DNA from: an uncultured Bacteroidales bacterium
GTDB taxonomy: Bacteria > Bacteroidota > Bacteroidia > Bacteroidales > Paludibacteraceae
Length of the DNA: 59,760 nt
Direction of reading: 5' to 3'
NCBI GenBank assembly: GCA_946411385.1
Contig: CAMKDV010000015.1
Coordinates: forward strand, 1-59,760
Shown here one piece after another: positions 38,301 to 46,749 of the stretch (the stretch's first letter is position 1; every line of letters starts with the position of its first letter). A program made the position numbers and the translations under genes. Below the pieces are notes generated by a model that saw only the letters and a list, made by a program, of their open reading frames with translations, was not told the DNA's origin and ran no database searches.

Positions 38301-38416
38301 TCACGTCTTTCAATGCTCACGCCATGACGCCTGAGCTGAGTGATCCCGAAGGTTGGGATACCGAGGTGTATCCGTTGACTGCAACATGGTCGTTTGCGCT
38401 GCAACTCAAGTTCTGA
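35399..38416 (+). CDS. SusC-like TonB-dependent outer-membrane transporter (module 2)
   Basis: A 1005-residue transporter. Signal peptide to about residue 22, carboxypeptidase-like domain (LTGSVVDDNGEPLIGAAV), SusC signature (DVIVVGYGAAKIKDLTSPIDVV), plug (LFVVDGMFYDNI, DIEDMSIMKDASAAAIYGVRAANGVVIITTK) and barrel ending ATWSFALQLKF. It is clearly diverged from the module 1 copy, so the two probably import different oligosaccharides. The SusD-like partner follows after 42 bases. Adjacent GH144 and GH3 genes suggest beta-1,2-glucan oligosaccharides as cargo (inference). Confidence 0.95.
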   Translation: MKIKKIPLIALGVLLPLLVLAQQPLTGSVVDDNGEPLIGAAVRVQGTTNGTITDYDGQFVLTEAASGDVLEVSYMGYVSQQVKAANGMRVVLLEDVQRLEDVIVVGYGAAKIKDLTSPIDVVKGEELAAVPTSSPMSALQGKVAGVNITNSGVPGSGPTVQIRGIGSFSNNTPLFVVDGMFYDNINFLNSGDIEDMSIMKDASAAAIYGVRAANGVVIITTKRGKQNQRPDVTYDGYVGVQTVSNLIDMCSSDQYAEMLLEVNKRSYTRMFNNAMNLYGGTYDKEAGIFHLNQNTNWYKELLRPAVITNHSLTINGGGEKATYGVGMSYLYQNGIMNTPNSYNRMNIRGNVEYKPFKWLTVGFNGIFVQSNQQFPNNAAWQQAYNMPGIFPVYDPTTADLYTDGFASPLTLQLTSNFYNPVATAKYYDSRNRTNQMMAAAFAQFNILPDKLSLRTSYNYDYTGMEATTYIPEYYISNNQKNETSNLTKSTTSFNNWIWDNTLTYSDQWGKHSFKAMLGLSLREESYRNLWAVAQDVPAGKDSYKYISLGNSEGRVTGDDGSRYRGFSYFGRLNYNYDDRYMVMFTIRRDGSSKYNEKWGTFPSVGAAWVLSNESWLKDVEGVDYLKLRASWGMLGNDKIGASFGTTSSSVERAVFGTNTALSGYINSSNFSWLSWEVVNETNVGTNFAFLGNRLTGDIDWYYRLTQNAVVAPTLPMQEESVAGNWGEILNMGVDINLNWEQKIGKDFTYFIGGNVSWLRNRVMSLRDGVNMIKGGKTVQKVGEKMNSYYGFKVVGIYQTDEECAADPIAVANGLVPGDFKYEDVNGDKIIDESDKQILGSYTPDWIYGINLGFRYKGLDLTVVFSGKAGGEMWNRKRALRYASNTYNFDLDQYTRRWHGEGTSNTDPSAAGLMKSWNIGDSQNASYFVESADYFRIQNITLGYTFTNVGAGSYKMPSIRMSLSAEKPFTSFNAHAMTPELSDPEGWDTEVYPLTATWSFALQLKF

Positions 38417-38458
38417 CAGAGATGAGCAATGTGTAACCTACTAAAAACAACGAATCGT

Positions 38459-39952
38459 ATGAAAGCAAGATATATGATGATAGCTTCTCTGGCAGCCGTG
38501 CTGCTGACAGCTTGCTCGTTTCTGGAGATAGATACGGAGAACAAGATAGCTACTTCCGCCATCGATTATTCGAATACCTCGGAGATGTATCAGCCCGTTA
38601 TCGGTGCGTATTCCAAGTTGCGCTGGCCGGGTATGCACTGGGTGGATAATTTGCTGTGGACGGGTCGTGACGACGATATGACCACCGGTCGTGACAACGA
38701 CCAGCAGGATGCCCTCCGCTTCGGCTACAGGGGCGGATATCAGTGCCCGAACTCCTATTGGGGACTGAACAACGCGTGGATCAATGCCTACGAAATCATC
38801 CGTGCATGCAACTCGACGCTGGAGGCTCTGGACAAATATGCCGGCTATCTGAAAGAAGGTACGAGCGATTATGCCGACTACCTGAGCTATCGCGGCGAGG
38901 TGGTGACCATCAGCATGTGGGCATACTATATGATGTCCACCTCGTTTGGCGCGTGTGTGTTGCTCACCGACAACAACCAGACCCGCTTCGTGCGCTCCAC
39001 GCGCGAGCATGTATGCGAATATGCGTTGCAGCAGTTGGAAGCCGTGATCCCGAATATGAAACGTGTGCGCCCGAACCAGATGCCCCATCCGGGAGCTTTC
39101 ACCGCTTTCAGCGCAGAAGCTCTGGCGGCACGCTTCGCTCTGCTGCTGGGCGATTATGCCAAGGTCGAGAGTCTCACGCAGGATATCATCGACAATGGTA
39201 ATTTCTCCCTCTACCCCGACTACTACAACTTGTTCAAGATCCCCGGCAAACTGTGCGACGAAAGTCTGATGGAGGTACAGGTCACGGATTTCGGCTTGGC
39301 TACGGGTGATTATATCGGTATCGACCAATGGTACGTGTCGATGGGTGCTACCCTGACCGGCAAGGTAGACGGCCAGGATGTCTCGATCTCCGGATGGAAT
39401 TTCATGCAGTACAACAGCCTGTTTGTCAACTGGTGCAAGGCACGAGGCGAGACGATCCGTCTGGAGACCAGTTGTCTGGAAGGCGGTTCTACTACCCGCG
39501 AAGGCTTCCTGGTGACCAGCTCGGGCATCTACAACGGTAAGGCTTATCTGCCTTACAACCAGATGACCGAAGGTAATACCGACTGGGGACGTAACAACAA
39601 CGTCCGTCTGCTGCGCTATGCCGAAGTGCTGCTGATGAATGCCGAGGCAAAGATACGTAATGGCAAGAACGGTGACGATCCGCTGAACGAGGTGCGCTCA
39701 CGCGCTTCGATGCCTACCATCACCGGTGCCACGGTGGATCAGGTGCTGGACGAACGCCGCATGGAACTTTGCAGCGAATGGGGTTTGCGCTACACCGACC
39801 TTGTGCGTACCGGCAAGGCTGACGAGGTGCTGAACAATCCCGCGTTGGTACGCGATCAGGCCAACGGTGAGTGGACTGAGGAAAAGGCATATTGGCCAGT
39901 ACCTGGATTGCAGCTGTTGAACCTGCCGGAACTGGAAAAAGACCCGGAATAA
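38459..39952 (+). CDS. SusD/RagB-like glycan-binding lipoprotein (module 2)
   Basis: A 497-residue outer-membrane lipoprotein. The ATG at 38459 gives a short signal with lipobox (LLTAC, Cys19); an in-frame ATG 30 bases earlier only adds hydrophilic residues. It has the SusD scaffold (IINAYEIIRACNSTLEALDKY-like helices), the R-rich C-terminal region LDERRMELCSEWGLRYTDLVRTGK and the final YWPVPG..LL..LPELEKDPE. It is the partner of the susC-like gene directly upstream. Confidence 0.93.
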   Translation: MKARYMMIASLAAVLLTACSFLEIDTENKIATSAIDYSNTSEMYQPVIGAYSKLRWPGMHWVDNLLWTGRDDDMTTGRDNDQQDALRFGYRGGYQCPNSYWGLNNAWINAYEIIRACNSTLEALDKYAGYLKEGTSDYADYLSYRGEVVTISMWAYYMMSTSFGACVLLTDNNQTRFVRSTREHVCEYALQQLEAVIPNMKRVRPNQMPHPGAFTAFSAEALAARFALLLGDYAKVESLTQDIIDNGNFSLYPDYYNLFKIPGKLCDESLMEVQVTDFGLATGDYIGIDQWYVSMGATLTGKVDGQDVSISGWNFMQYNSLFVNWCKARGETIRLETSCLEGGSTTREGFLVTSSGIYNGKAYLPYNQMTEGNTDWGRNNNVRLLRYAEVLLMNAEAKIRNGKNGDDPLNEVRSRASMPTITGATVDQVLDERRMELCSEWGLRYTDLVRTGKADEVLNNPALVRDQANGEWTEEKAYWPVPGLQLLNLPELEKDPE

Positions 39953-39974
39953 AGTGAAAGGCAAAAAGAAGGAT

Positions 39975-41327
39975 ATGAACAAAGGAATATGGATAGCCGG
40001 GGTGGTGGTTGCCCTGTTGCTGACGGCATGCACGCAGACGCCTTCCGTCAATCCGTCAAAGCCGCAGAACACCCCGTTGTCGGACGAAGCATTGCTGGAC
40101 ACGTTGCAGCGTGCGCATCTCGATTATATGTGGTCGGGTGCCGAACCTAAGTCAGGTCTGGCATACGAGCGCATTCACATGGATGGCGATTACGGTTACG
40201 ACGATCCCACTGTCATCACCATCGGCGGCTCGGGGTTCGGCGTGGCAGGACTGATAGTAGCCATGGAGCGTGGGTTCATCACCCGTCAGGCGGGTGTGGA
40301 GCGTCTGCAGCGTATAGTGGCATTCCTAACGCGCGCCAACCGTTTTCACGGCGTGTGGCCGCACTGGCTCTATCCGTCGGGGCGTGTAGCGCCGTTCAGT
40401 CAGAAGGATAACGGCGGCGACTTGGTGGAGAGCTCGTTCATGATGGAAGGTTTGCTATGCGCAAGGCAATACATGAATGCCGACGTACCGGAGGAAAAAG
40501 CCGTGATTGACGGCATCAACACCTTGTGGCACGAAATGGAGTTTGACTGGTATCGGCGTGATGGTCAGAACGTACTCTACTGGCATTGGTCGCCCGATTA
40601 TGGTTGGGAGATGAATTTCCCGCTGGAGGGATACAACGAGTGCATGATTGTCTATATCCTGGCAGCCTCGTCGCCCACGCATGCATGTCCGGCTTCCTGC
40701 TATCACAAGGGCTGGGCGCGCAATGGTGGTATTCGTTCCGAAGCCACGTTCAAGGGCTATCCGTTGCTGCTCAAGCACAACGGCGCGGAGGCTACCGGCG
40801 GTCCGCTGTTCTGGGCGCACTATAGTTGGTTCGGCTTGTGCCCGAAAGGCTTAAGCGACCGCTATGCCGACTATTGGACAGCCATGACAAGTCATGTGCT
40901 GAGCGATTATGCCTATTGCGTGGAGAACCCCAAGGGCTACGTCAATTATTCCGACAGCTGCTGGGGTCTGACCGCCGGCTATTCTGTCAACGGCTACGCA
41001 GCGCATGCGCCTAACAACGACTTGGGTGTGATCACACCCACGGCTGCTTTGTCCAGTTTCCCCTACGCACCCAAGCAAGCCATGGCGGCGGCACGCTATT
41101 GGTATGAGAAGCAGAAAAACCTCTTGTGGGGCGATTATGGCTTCTACGACGGCTATAGCGCTACAGCCAAATGGTATCCGCGCCGCTACCTGGCTATCGA
41201 CCAGCTCACCATCGCACCCATGATTGAGAACTACCGCACAGGACTGCTGTGGCGGCTGTTCATGTCTTGCCCCGAGATACAGCAAGGACTGCAGGTGCTG
41301 GATATAACGTACAACCCGGAATTATAG
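39975..41327 (+). CDS. GH144-type endo-beta-1,2-glucanase (glucoamylase-like fold)
   Basis: A 450-residue lipoprotein (LLLTAC, Cys19) of the PF10091 family, whose characterised Bacteroidetes members (GH144) cut beta-1,2-glucan to short sophoro-oligosaccharides. Conserved segments include YDDPTVITIGGSGFGVAGLI, WPHWLYPSGR, DNGGDLVESSFMMEGLL, WHWSPDYGWEMN, GYNECMIVYILAASSPTH and DSCWGLTAGY, with acidic residues lining an (alpha/alpha)6 barrel. Translation starts at 39975 after GAAGGAT rather than at 39954. The companion GH3 gene follows 23 bases later. The pairing of GH144 with GH3 is also known from a Bacteroides beta-1,2-glucan locus. Confidence 0.85.
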   Translation: MNKGIWIAGVVVALLLTACTQTPSVNPSKPQNTPLSDEALLDTLQRAHLDYMWSGAEPKSGLAYERIHMDGDYGYDDPTVITIGGSGFGVAGLIVAMERGFITRQAGVERLQRIVAFLTRANRFHGVWPHWLYPSGRVAPFSQKDNGGDLVESSFMMEGLLCARQYMNADVPEEKAVIDGINTLWHEMEFDWYRRDGQNVLYWHWSPDYGWEMNFPLEGYNECMIVYILAASSPTHACPASCYHKGWARNGGIRSEATFKGYPLLLKHNGAEATGGPLFWAHYSWFGLCPKGLSDRYADYWTAMTSHVLSDYAYCVENPKGYVNYSDSCWGLTAGYSVNGYAAHAPNNDLGVITPTAALSSFPYAPKQAMAAARYWYEKQKNLLWGDYGFYDGYSATAKWYPRRYLAIDQLTIAPMIENYRTGLLWRLFMSCPEIQQGLQVLDITYNPEL

Positions 41328-41350
41328 GGTACTAAAACATACATCATACT

Positions 41351-43639
41351 ATGAAGCGACTTTGGATTATTGTGGCCCTCGTGCCGCTGCTGCTGGCAGG
41401 ATGCAAGCAGCATAACGAAGCGACAGAAGATGCACAAATGCGCGTGTTTGTAGACAAACTGATGGCGCAGATGACCCTGGAGGAGAAACTCGGACAGCTC
41501 AACCTGCCTGTCACCGGCGATATCGTCACCGGCGCGGCTCGTGAGAGCAATGTAGCCGAAGATATACGTCAGGGCAGGGTAGGCGGCCTGTTCAACCTCA
41601 AAGGCGTAGAAGCCATCCGCGAGGTGCAGCGCATAGCCGTGGAAGAGAGCCGGCTGGGTATACCCATCCTGTTCGGCATGGATGTTATTCATGGCTACGA
41701 GACGGTCTTTCCTATCCCGTTGGCGCTATCTTGCTCGTGGGATATGGCGGCTATCGAGCGCTCGGCGCAGGTGGCAGCCCGCGAGGCGACGGCTGACGGC
41801 ATCTGCTGGACTTTCTCGCCCATGGTGGATATATGCCACGACGGACGGTGGGGACGTATCAGCGAAGGCAACGGCGAAGATCCCTATCTGGGCAGCTGCA
41901 TAGCCGAAGCGATGGTGAAAGGCTATCAGGGCCGGTCGCTGGCCGACAGCGAGACGATGATGGCTTGCGTGAAGCATTTTGCCTTGTACGGTGCCGTGGA
42001 AGCCGGACGCGAGTACAACAACGTCTACCCCGACGATTTCCACATGTTCAACGAATATATGATGCCCTACAAGGCAGCCGTGGATGCGGGAGCAGGATCG
42101 GTGATGGCAGCGTTCAACACCGTGCACGGCATCCCCAGCACAGGCAACCGCTGGCTGCTCAACGATCTGCTGCGCGAGCAGTGGGGGTTCCGCGGCTTTG
42201 TGGTGTCGGACTATTGCGGCTTGGAGCAACTGCAGGATCATGGCGTGCAGGATAATTTGGAGAACAGCGCTATACAGTGTCTGGAAGCCGGTCTGGATAT
42301 GGATATGGTGTCAGCCGGCTTGGTGGCTTTGGCCGATGCGGTGCGTGACGGAAGATGCAGTATGCGGACGGTGGATGATGCATGTCGCCGCATATTGGAG
42401 GCCAAGTACAAGCTCGGCTTGTTTGACGACCCGTACAAGTACTGCGACCCTACTCGCCGTGAGGCGGTCATCCTCTGCGACGAACATCGTGCCGAGGCGC
42501 GCCGTACGGCTGCCGAATGTATGGTGCTGCTCAAGAACGAGAACAACCTCCTGCCGCTGCGCAAACGCGGCACGATAGCACTCATCGGTCCGCTGGCCAA
42601 CACTCGCCCGAACATGTCAGGCACATGGGCTGTGGCTGCTGTGCCCGACCGCTACAAGACGGTGAAAGAAGGTCTGGAGGATGCACTGCGCGGCACGGGC
42701 GCACGGCTGCTGTACGCCAAAGGCTCGAACGTATTGTACGACCCGGAGCTGGAGGCTATCGGTACGATGTTCGGCCGCGAGATGCGCGACCCGCGCAGCG
42801 CCGAAGCCATGCGCAGCGAAGCGCTGGCTATAGCCCGTCAGGCGGATGTGATCATCGTGGCGATGGGTGAGGCCAGTGAGATGAGCGGCGAATGCTCCTC
42901 GCGCGTCAACCTCGAGATGCCCGATGCACAGCATGACCTGCTTGTCGAACTGCTAAAACTCGGCAAGCCTATCGTGCTCGTACATTTTGCCGGACGTCCC
43001 ACCGTGCTTAACTGGGAAGCCGACCATCTGCCGGCTATCCTCGAGAACTGGTTTGCAGGCAGCGAGACGGCCGACGCCCTGGCGGATGTTCTGTTCGGCG
43101 AGGTCAACCCCTCGGGTCGCCTGAGCGTGCAACTGCCGCGCCATGTGGGGCAATATCCGTTCTCCTATCGTCAGATGCGTACATCGCGCGTGAACGATGT
43201 CGGCGATTTCCGTAAGTTCAGCACCTGCTATATGGATGTCAACGCCAAGCCGCTCTATCCTTTCGGCTACGGACTGAGTTATACCACGTTTGAGTATTCC
43301 GGTTTCTTCCTCACCGATAGCGTCATGCCGTTGGATGGCATGGTGGAGGCGCATGTCACCGTGACGAATACCGGCAGCCGTGCCGGTGCAGAGGTGGTGC
43401 AGCTCTATATAGGCGACCCTGTGGCTAAAGGTGTGCGTCCGTACCGCGAACTGCGTGGCTTTGAGCGCATCGAGCTGGCAGCCGGCGAGAGTAAGGAAGT
43501 GGTCTTCCCCCTCACAGCCGATAGGATGGGATACTACGAGCCTTATGGCCTGAAATGGACGCTCGAACCCGGTGAGATTCAGGTGATGGTCGGTCCGAAT
43601 GTAGCCCAACTGGACATACTCCGCCTGACGGTACAATAA
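41351..43639 (+). CDS. GH3 beta-glucosidase lipoprotein
   Basis: A 762-residue family 3 glycoside hydrolase that removes terminal glucose from oligosaccharides. The lipobox (LLAGC, Cys18) places it in the periplasm or at the outer membrane. The N-terminal barrel carries FSPMVDICHDGRWGR, KHF and nucleophile D287 in FVVSDYCGLEQL. The second alpha/beta domain has the acid/base region around GEASEMSGECSSR. The C-terminal fibronectin III-like domain begins near YPFGYGLSYTTF. Length is typical. As last gene of module 2 it would hydrolyse products of the GH144 enzyme; activity on beta-1,6 products from the GH30 enzymes is also possible. Confidence 0.93.
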   Translation: MKRLWIIVALVPLLLAGCKQHNEATEDAQMRVFVDKLMAQMTLEEKLGQLNLPVTGDIVTGAARESNVAEDIRQGRVGGLFNLKGVEAIREVQRIAVEESRLGIPILFGMDVIHGYETVFPIPLALSCSWDMAAIERSAQVAAREATADGICWTFSPMVDICHDGRWGRISEGNGEDPYLGSCIAEAMVKGYQGRSLADSETMMACVKHFALYGAVEAGREYNNVYPDDFHMFNEYMMPYKAAVDAGAGSVMAAFNTVHGIPSTGNRWLLNDLLREQWGFRGFVVSDYCGLEQLQDHGVQDNLENSAIQCLEAGLDMDMVSAGLVALADAVRDGRCSMRTVDDACRRILEAKYKLGLFDDPYKYCDPTRREAVILCDEHRAEARRTAAECMVLLKNENNLLPLRKRGTIALIGPLANTRPNMSGTWAVAAVPDRYKTVKEGLEDALRGTGARLLYAKGSNVLYDPELEAIGTMFGREMRDPRSAEAMRSEALAIARQADVIIVAMGEASEMSGECSSRVNLEMPDAQHDLLVELLKLGKPIVLVHFAGRPTVLNWEADHLPAILENWFAGSETADALADVLFGEVNPSGRLSVQLPRHVGQYPFSYRQMRTSRVNDVGDFRKFSTCYMDVNAKPLYPFGYGLSYTTFEYSGFFLTDSVMPLDGMVEAHVTVTNTGSRAGAEVVQLYIGDPVAKGVRPYRELRGFERIELAAGESKEVVFPLTADRMGYYEPYGLKWTLEPGEIQVMVGPNVAQLDILRLTVQ

Positions 43640-43700
43640 CCATCCGTACCCTGTGCGCCTTGTGCGCTATTGCCGCTACGGTATCGTCTGTAGCCCACAC

Positions 43701-43730
43701 AGAAAAGCGACTCTTCTGAGCCGCTTTTCT
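43701..43730 (+). terminator. Terminator of the second glycan module
   Basis: AGAAAAGCG (43701-43709) pairs with CGCTTTTCT (43722-43730); an A/C mismatch and CTC/GAG extend the stem to a TTCT tetraloop. It ends the GH3 transcript and marks the edge between the glycan locus and the accessory island. Confidence 0.7.
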
Positions 43731-43812
43731 ATGTTGTCATGCGGAGCGTTTGTGTATTTTCTTTAAAATTTGTACTTTCTTGCATATATTTCGTACATTT
43801 TTTGCATTTTCA

Positions 43813-43844
43813 TTTGCAAAATTCAAATATTTTTTGTACCTTTG
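43813..43844 (+). promoter_or_regulatory. Promoter of the first AAA_14 ATPase
   Basis: TTTG (43813-43816), 20-base spacer, TACCTTTG (43837-43844), followed by GGCGGTTTT in the start of the leader. Confidence 0.75.
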
Positions 43845-43908
43845 TGGCGGTTTTATAAAATACAACTTAATAAAACATTAATAAAAAATAAAACACCATT
43901 TAACAAAT

Positions 43909-45180
43909 ATGGATAAACAGATTCTTAAACAAGTCCTTCTGGATAACGCACAAATGGTGGAGAAAATAGAGGTATTGCCCCGTGCATACGCCTTGGATGA
44001 ATCGGTAAACTATGTGTTCACCGGTGTACGGCGTGCAGGTAAATCGTACATGATGTATGCCATCATCAAGCAACTGTTACAAAACGGCTGTTCGATGGCG
44101 GACATCCTATATCTGAACTTCGAGGACGAACGTATAGACAACTTCACTGCGTCGGATTTTAACCTCTTGTTGGAGTGCCATCAGGAGATTTACGGTCGCG
44201 AACCGCGTATCTTCCTTGATGAGATGCAGAATATTATCGGCTGGGAGAAATTCGCGCGTCGTATGGCAGACAGCAAAGCGCATATATGTCTTACCGGCAG
44301 TAATGCCAAGATGTTGAGCAAAGAGGTATTAAGTACTCTTGGCGGTCGTTTTATCCCGAAGGACATCTATCCGTATAGTTTCACGGAATACCTGAACACG
44401 ATGCAGATATCGTATGACAAGAAAGCGCTGTTAACCACTTCCGGCCGGGCACTATTCTTCCAGCATTACAGGGAATATTTCTTATGGGGAGGCATGCCGG
44501 AATCGGTGGGAATGAAGATCAAACGCGATTATCTTAGTAGTACTTATCAGAAAATCTATCTGAACGACATCGTTTCGCGCAATAAAATCAGCAACGTAGC
44601 AGCATTGCGTTTGTTAATCAAGAAGATGGCAGAATCGGTGAAACAACCGGTGTCATACAACCGAATGAGTAATATCCTTTCTACCATCAACGGTAAAATC
44701 TCCGTGCCGACCGTACAGAGTTATATTTCTCATACCGAAGATGCCTGGTTTTTGCTGCGCCTGCGTAATATCACCGGTGCACTATCCGAGAAAGAGAGTA
44801 TTTGTAAGTACTACTTCATTGATAACGGTTTCTTAAACCTCTTCTTGCTTGACGGCGAATCTGCGCTTTTGGAGAATATGGTTGCGCTGGAACTTTTCCG
44901 TCGTTACGGTCACGACCCTGAGAATGATACGGTCTATTTCTATAACGCAGGAGAGGAAGTCGACTTCTATATCCCGGAAGATGAATGGGCCATACAAGTA
45001 GCGTATAACCTATCCGAAGAGACTACTCGCCAACGCGAAGTGACCGCATTGACCAAGATAGTTAATGCGCTACCTTGCAAACGACGTACCATTATCACCT
45101 ACGACACCAAGAACACTATTACCGATGCACGTGGCGAAATAGACGTTGTGCCTTGCTGGGAATGGCTGGTAAATCAATAA
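43909..45180 (+). CDS. AAA_14/DUF4143 ATPase
   Basis: A 423-residue cytoplasmic ATPase. Walker A is GVRRAGKS (39-46), Walker B is RIFLDEMQN (about 99-107), and the AAA_14 sensor segment is ICLTGSNAKML. The C-terminal DUF4143 part contains a restriction-endonuclease-like motif (YNAGEEVDFYIPEDEWAIQVAY: D, then Q-x-A). Such proteins are abundant in Bacteroidales. They have no firmly known role, though links to mobile or defence regions are common. It has its own promoter and stands alone. Confidence 0.85.
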   Translation: MDKQILKQVLLDNAQMVEKIEVLPRAYALDESVNYVFTGVRRAGKSYMMYAIIKQLLQNGCSMADILYLNFEDERIDNFTASDFNLLLECHQEIYGREPRIFLDEMQNIIGWEKFARRMADSKAHICLTGSNAKMLSKEVLSTLGGRFIPKDIYPYSFTEYLNTMQISYDKKALLTTSGRALFFQHYREYFLWGGMPESVGMKIKRDYLSSTYQKIYLNDIVSRNKISNVAALRLLIKKMAESVKQPVSYNRMSNILSTINGKISVPTVQSYISHTEDAWFLLRLRNITGALSEKESICKYYFIDNGFLNLFLLDGESALLENMVALELFRRYGHDPENDTVYFYNAGEEVDFYIPEDEWAIQVAYNLSEETTRQREVTALTKIVNALPCKRRTIITYDTKNTITDARGEIDVVPCWEWLVNQ

Positions 45181-45191
45181 AAACCTCATCC

Positions 45192-45364
45192 AAAGGTTAC
45201 TTTTAAGCAAGAATGTTAGATTTTGTGTAATAAGCTTGCATAATTGAATAAAAAGTAGTACCTTTTCCGCGGATTTTACTTTAAGAATGGTTGCAATTGC
45301 AGCTAAATTTGAAATAGCAACTCTCTGGAGAAACATCAAAAGATGAAGACTAAAGGTTACTTTT
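45192..45364. repeat. 13-bp direct repeats and a decayed promoter in a geneless gap
   Basis: AAAGGTTACTTTT occurs at 45192-45204 and 45352-45364. Between them lies CTTG (45235-45238), 20 bases, TACCTTTT (45259-45266), a promoter with the last -7 base changed, followed by CCGCGGATTTT. The 45181-45734 gap has no convincing gene; these look like remnants of a deleted unit. Confidence 0.5.
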
Positions 45365-45401
45365 TCAATAATTCAAGTCATATAGTAATCCAACCCATAA
45401 A

Positions 45402-45423
45402 CTCCCGACCGCATAGTCGGGAG
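45402..45423 (+). terminator. Rho-independent terminator
   Basis: CTCCCGAC (45402-45409) pairs with GTCGGGAG (45416-45423) around a 6-base loop, followed by CTTTTG. It lies about 220 bases after the ATPase stop and may have served the lost unit between the 13-bp repeats. Confidence 0.7.
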
Positions 45424-45527
45424 CTTTTGTATGTCTCCTTTCTGCCGTATTTTGCGGCAGTGTGATATTTCATCCTACCATTAGCGAGTTCTTCGTTTAG
45501 TATTCGGCAATGTCCCAGTGAGACTTG

Positions 45528-45600
45528 TAACCCCTAACCCATAACCCATAACCCGTAACCGGTAACCCATCCCCCATAACCGATAACCCGTAACCCCTAA
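45528..45600. repeat. Degenerate TAACCC-type tandem tract
   Basis: About ten imperfect 7-base units (TAACCCN, with variants TAACCGG, TAACCGA and CCCCCA) run from 45528 to 45600. The strand bias (C-rich on plus) resembles other simple repeats of Bacteroidales intergenic DNA. No coding role is seen. Confidence 0.75.
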
Positions 45601-45734
45601 ATTGCGCTTTCCGTTAAATTTCGTACTTTCTTGTGTGTATTTCATACTTTTTTTGCATTTTCTCTTGCATATTTCCTAAAAAAGTAGTATTTGTATCGAA
45701 TTTCTAAAAATACAAAAAAAATAAAGTTTTGGAA

Positions 45735-46472
45735 ATGAGACTCATTGAACGCACATCATTGTTAGCCCAATTACAAGAGGCAAAAGGTACACCGGATATA
45801 AAAATTATCACAGGTGTACGTCGTAGCGGAAAGTCCAAACTGCTTACTGCTTTTATGGAATGGATTCGCCAGACAGAAAAGGACGCTAATATTATCTTCA
45901 TTGATTTTCGTCTCATGGATGCTGAGCCTCTAAAGGAGTATCATGCGTTGCATGAATATGTGGAGGCGCACCTGCTTGCCCCAACGATTGATCTGGGTGG
46001 TGTGTTCGTAACTACCATTTGGCGAGAGGAGAATGAAGGTAATATGGCAAGTAAGGCTGCTAATATGGCAAGTGGAGGGTCATATATGGCAAGTGAAGAG
46101 GCTAATATTGCAAGCGGGCTCCCTAATATTGCAAGCGACGTGCCTAATATTGCATGCGAGACTTCTAATATTGCAAGCGTCAAGCAAGCTGGTGCTATTG
46201 ATTATTTGGAGGCGAACAAGCGTTTGATTGATTCAATAGTTGCGCCTAAGGTCAAACAGCGCATGAAACCAGAGCAAATACGTGCTTGCATCGTAGAGGC
46301 ATGTATCGTGGAGCATTCAACTGAGGAGTTAGCAGCACTCTTGCATAAAGCACCGGCCTATCTCCGCAACTTTATCATTCCTGATTTGATAACGGAAGGT
46401 ATTCTTTTACGCACAAAACCACGCACAGCTAATGGACAAACATACTACATTACCAATCCGAAATACAGATAA
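45735..46472 (+). pseudogene. Chimeric ORF: AAA_14 N terminus joined to AlbA_2-type C terminus
   Basis: A 245-residue open frame. Residues 1-80 are the start of an AAA_14-type ATPase (Walker A GVRRSGKS at 27-34, then IIFIDFRLMDAEPLKEYHAL), but the frame never reaches Walker B. From about residue 83 it changes to what looks like the end of an AlbA_2/ATP-dependent helicase-like protein (GGVFVTTIWREENEGN). A repeat linker follows (seven 7-residue units NIASxxx), then a winged-helix-like C terminus (STEELAALLHKAPAYLRN...LITEGILLRTKP). The domain switch suggests an internal deletion that fused two genes in frame. The ATG at 45735 is chosen over an upstream TTG. It may still be expressed as a DNA-binding remnant. 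Confidence 0.6.
46041..46187 (+). repeat. Seven in-frame 21-bp tandem repeats
   Basis: Units start at 46041, 46062, 46083, 46104, 46125, 46146 and 46167. The first 12 bases are AATATGGCAAGT or AATATTGCAAGC with few changes; the other 9 vary. The period is a multiple of three, so copy-number change keeps the frame. Each unit encodes N(M/I)AS plus three variable residues. Confidence 0.9.
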
Positions 46473-46552
46473 AAAAAACAGTTTCCCCCCACTTGTGCAG
46501 ATAGGTTGTACAACACGCAGTATTTGTAAAAAGATGCGGAACAATATCGACA

Positions 46553-46577
46553 ACGGGCACTTAAGTGTCCGTTTTTT
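46553..46577 (+). terminator. Rho-independent terminator
   Basis: ACGGGCAC (46553-46560) pairs with GTGTCCGT (46565-46572, one G-U) around TTAA and runs into GTTTTTTG. It ends the chimeric gene's transcript before the WYL promoter. Confidence 0.8.
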
Positions 46578-46658
46578 GTGCCGGCTGCTTACGTTTTGGG
46601 GCATTTCTGCTTAAAATATCACTTTCTTCGCTCTTTTTGAAAAAATTTTCTTTCTCCT

Positions 46659-46690
46659 CTTGCAAAAGTCAAAATTTTTTCGTAACTTTG
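46659..46690 (+). promoter_or_regulatory. Promoter of the WYL regulator
   Basis: CTTG (46659-46662), 20-base spacer, TAACTTTG (46683-46690). It makes the in-frame ATG at 46660 impossible as a start on this transcript and supports 46750. Confidence 0.75.
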
Positions 46691-46749
46691 CGTGTGCAAA
46701 GTTTGTGGAATGCTGGAGGTACGCTTGTGCCACCATTAATATTTGTAGT

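Noticed and set aside
37169..38404. Minus-strand open frame of 411 codons
   Set aside because: Antisense to the second SusC-like gene; same reasoning.
45343..45465. 40-residue frame beginning MKTKGYFF
   Set aside because: It runs through a strong terminator hairpin and has no coding features.
46041..46187. CRISPR array
   Set aside because: Units are only 21 bases with no real spacers, are in frame and lie inside a coding sequence; no cas genes nearby.
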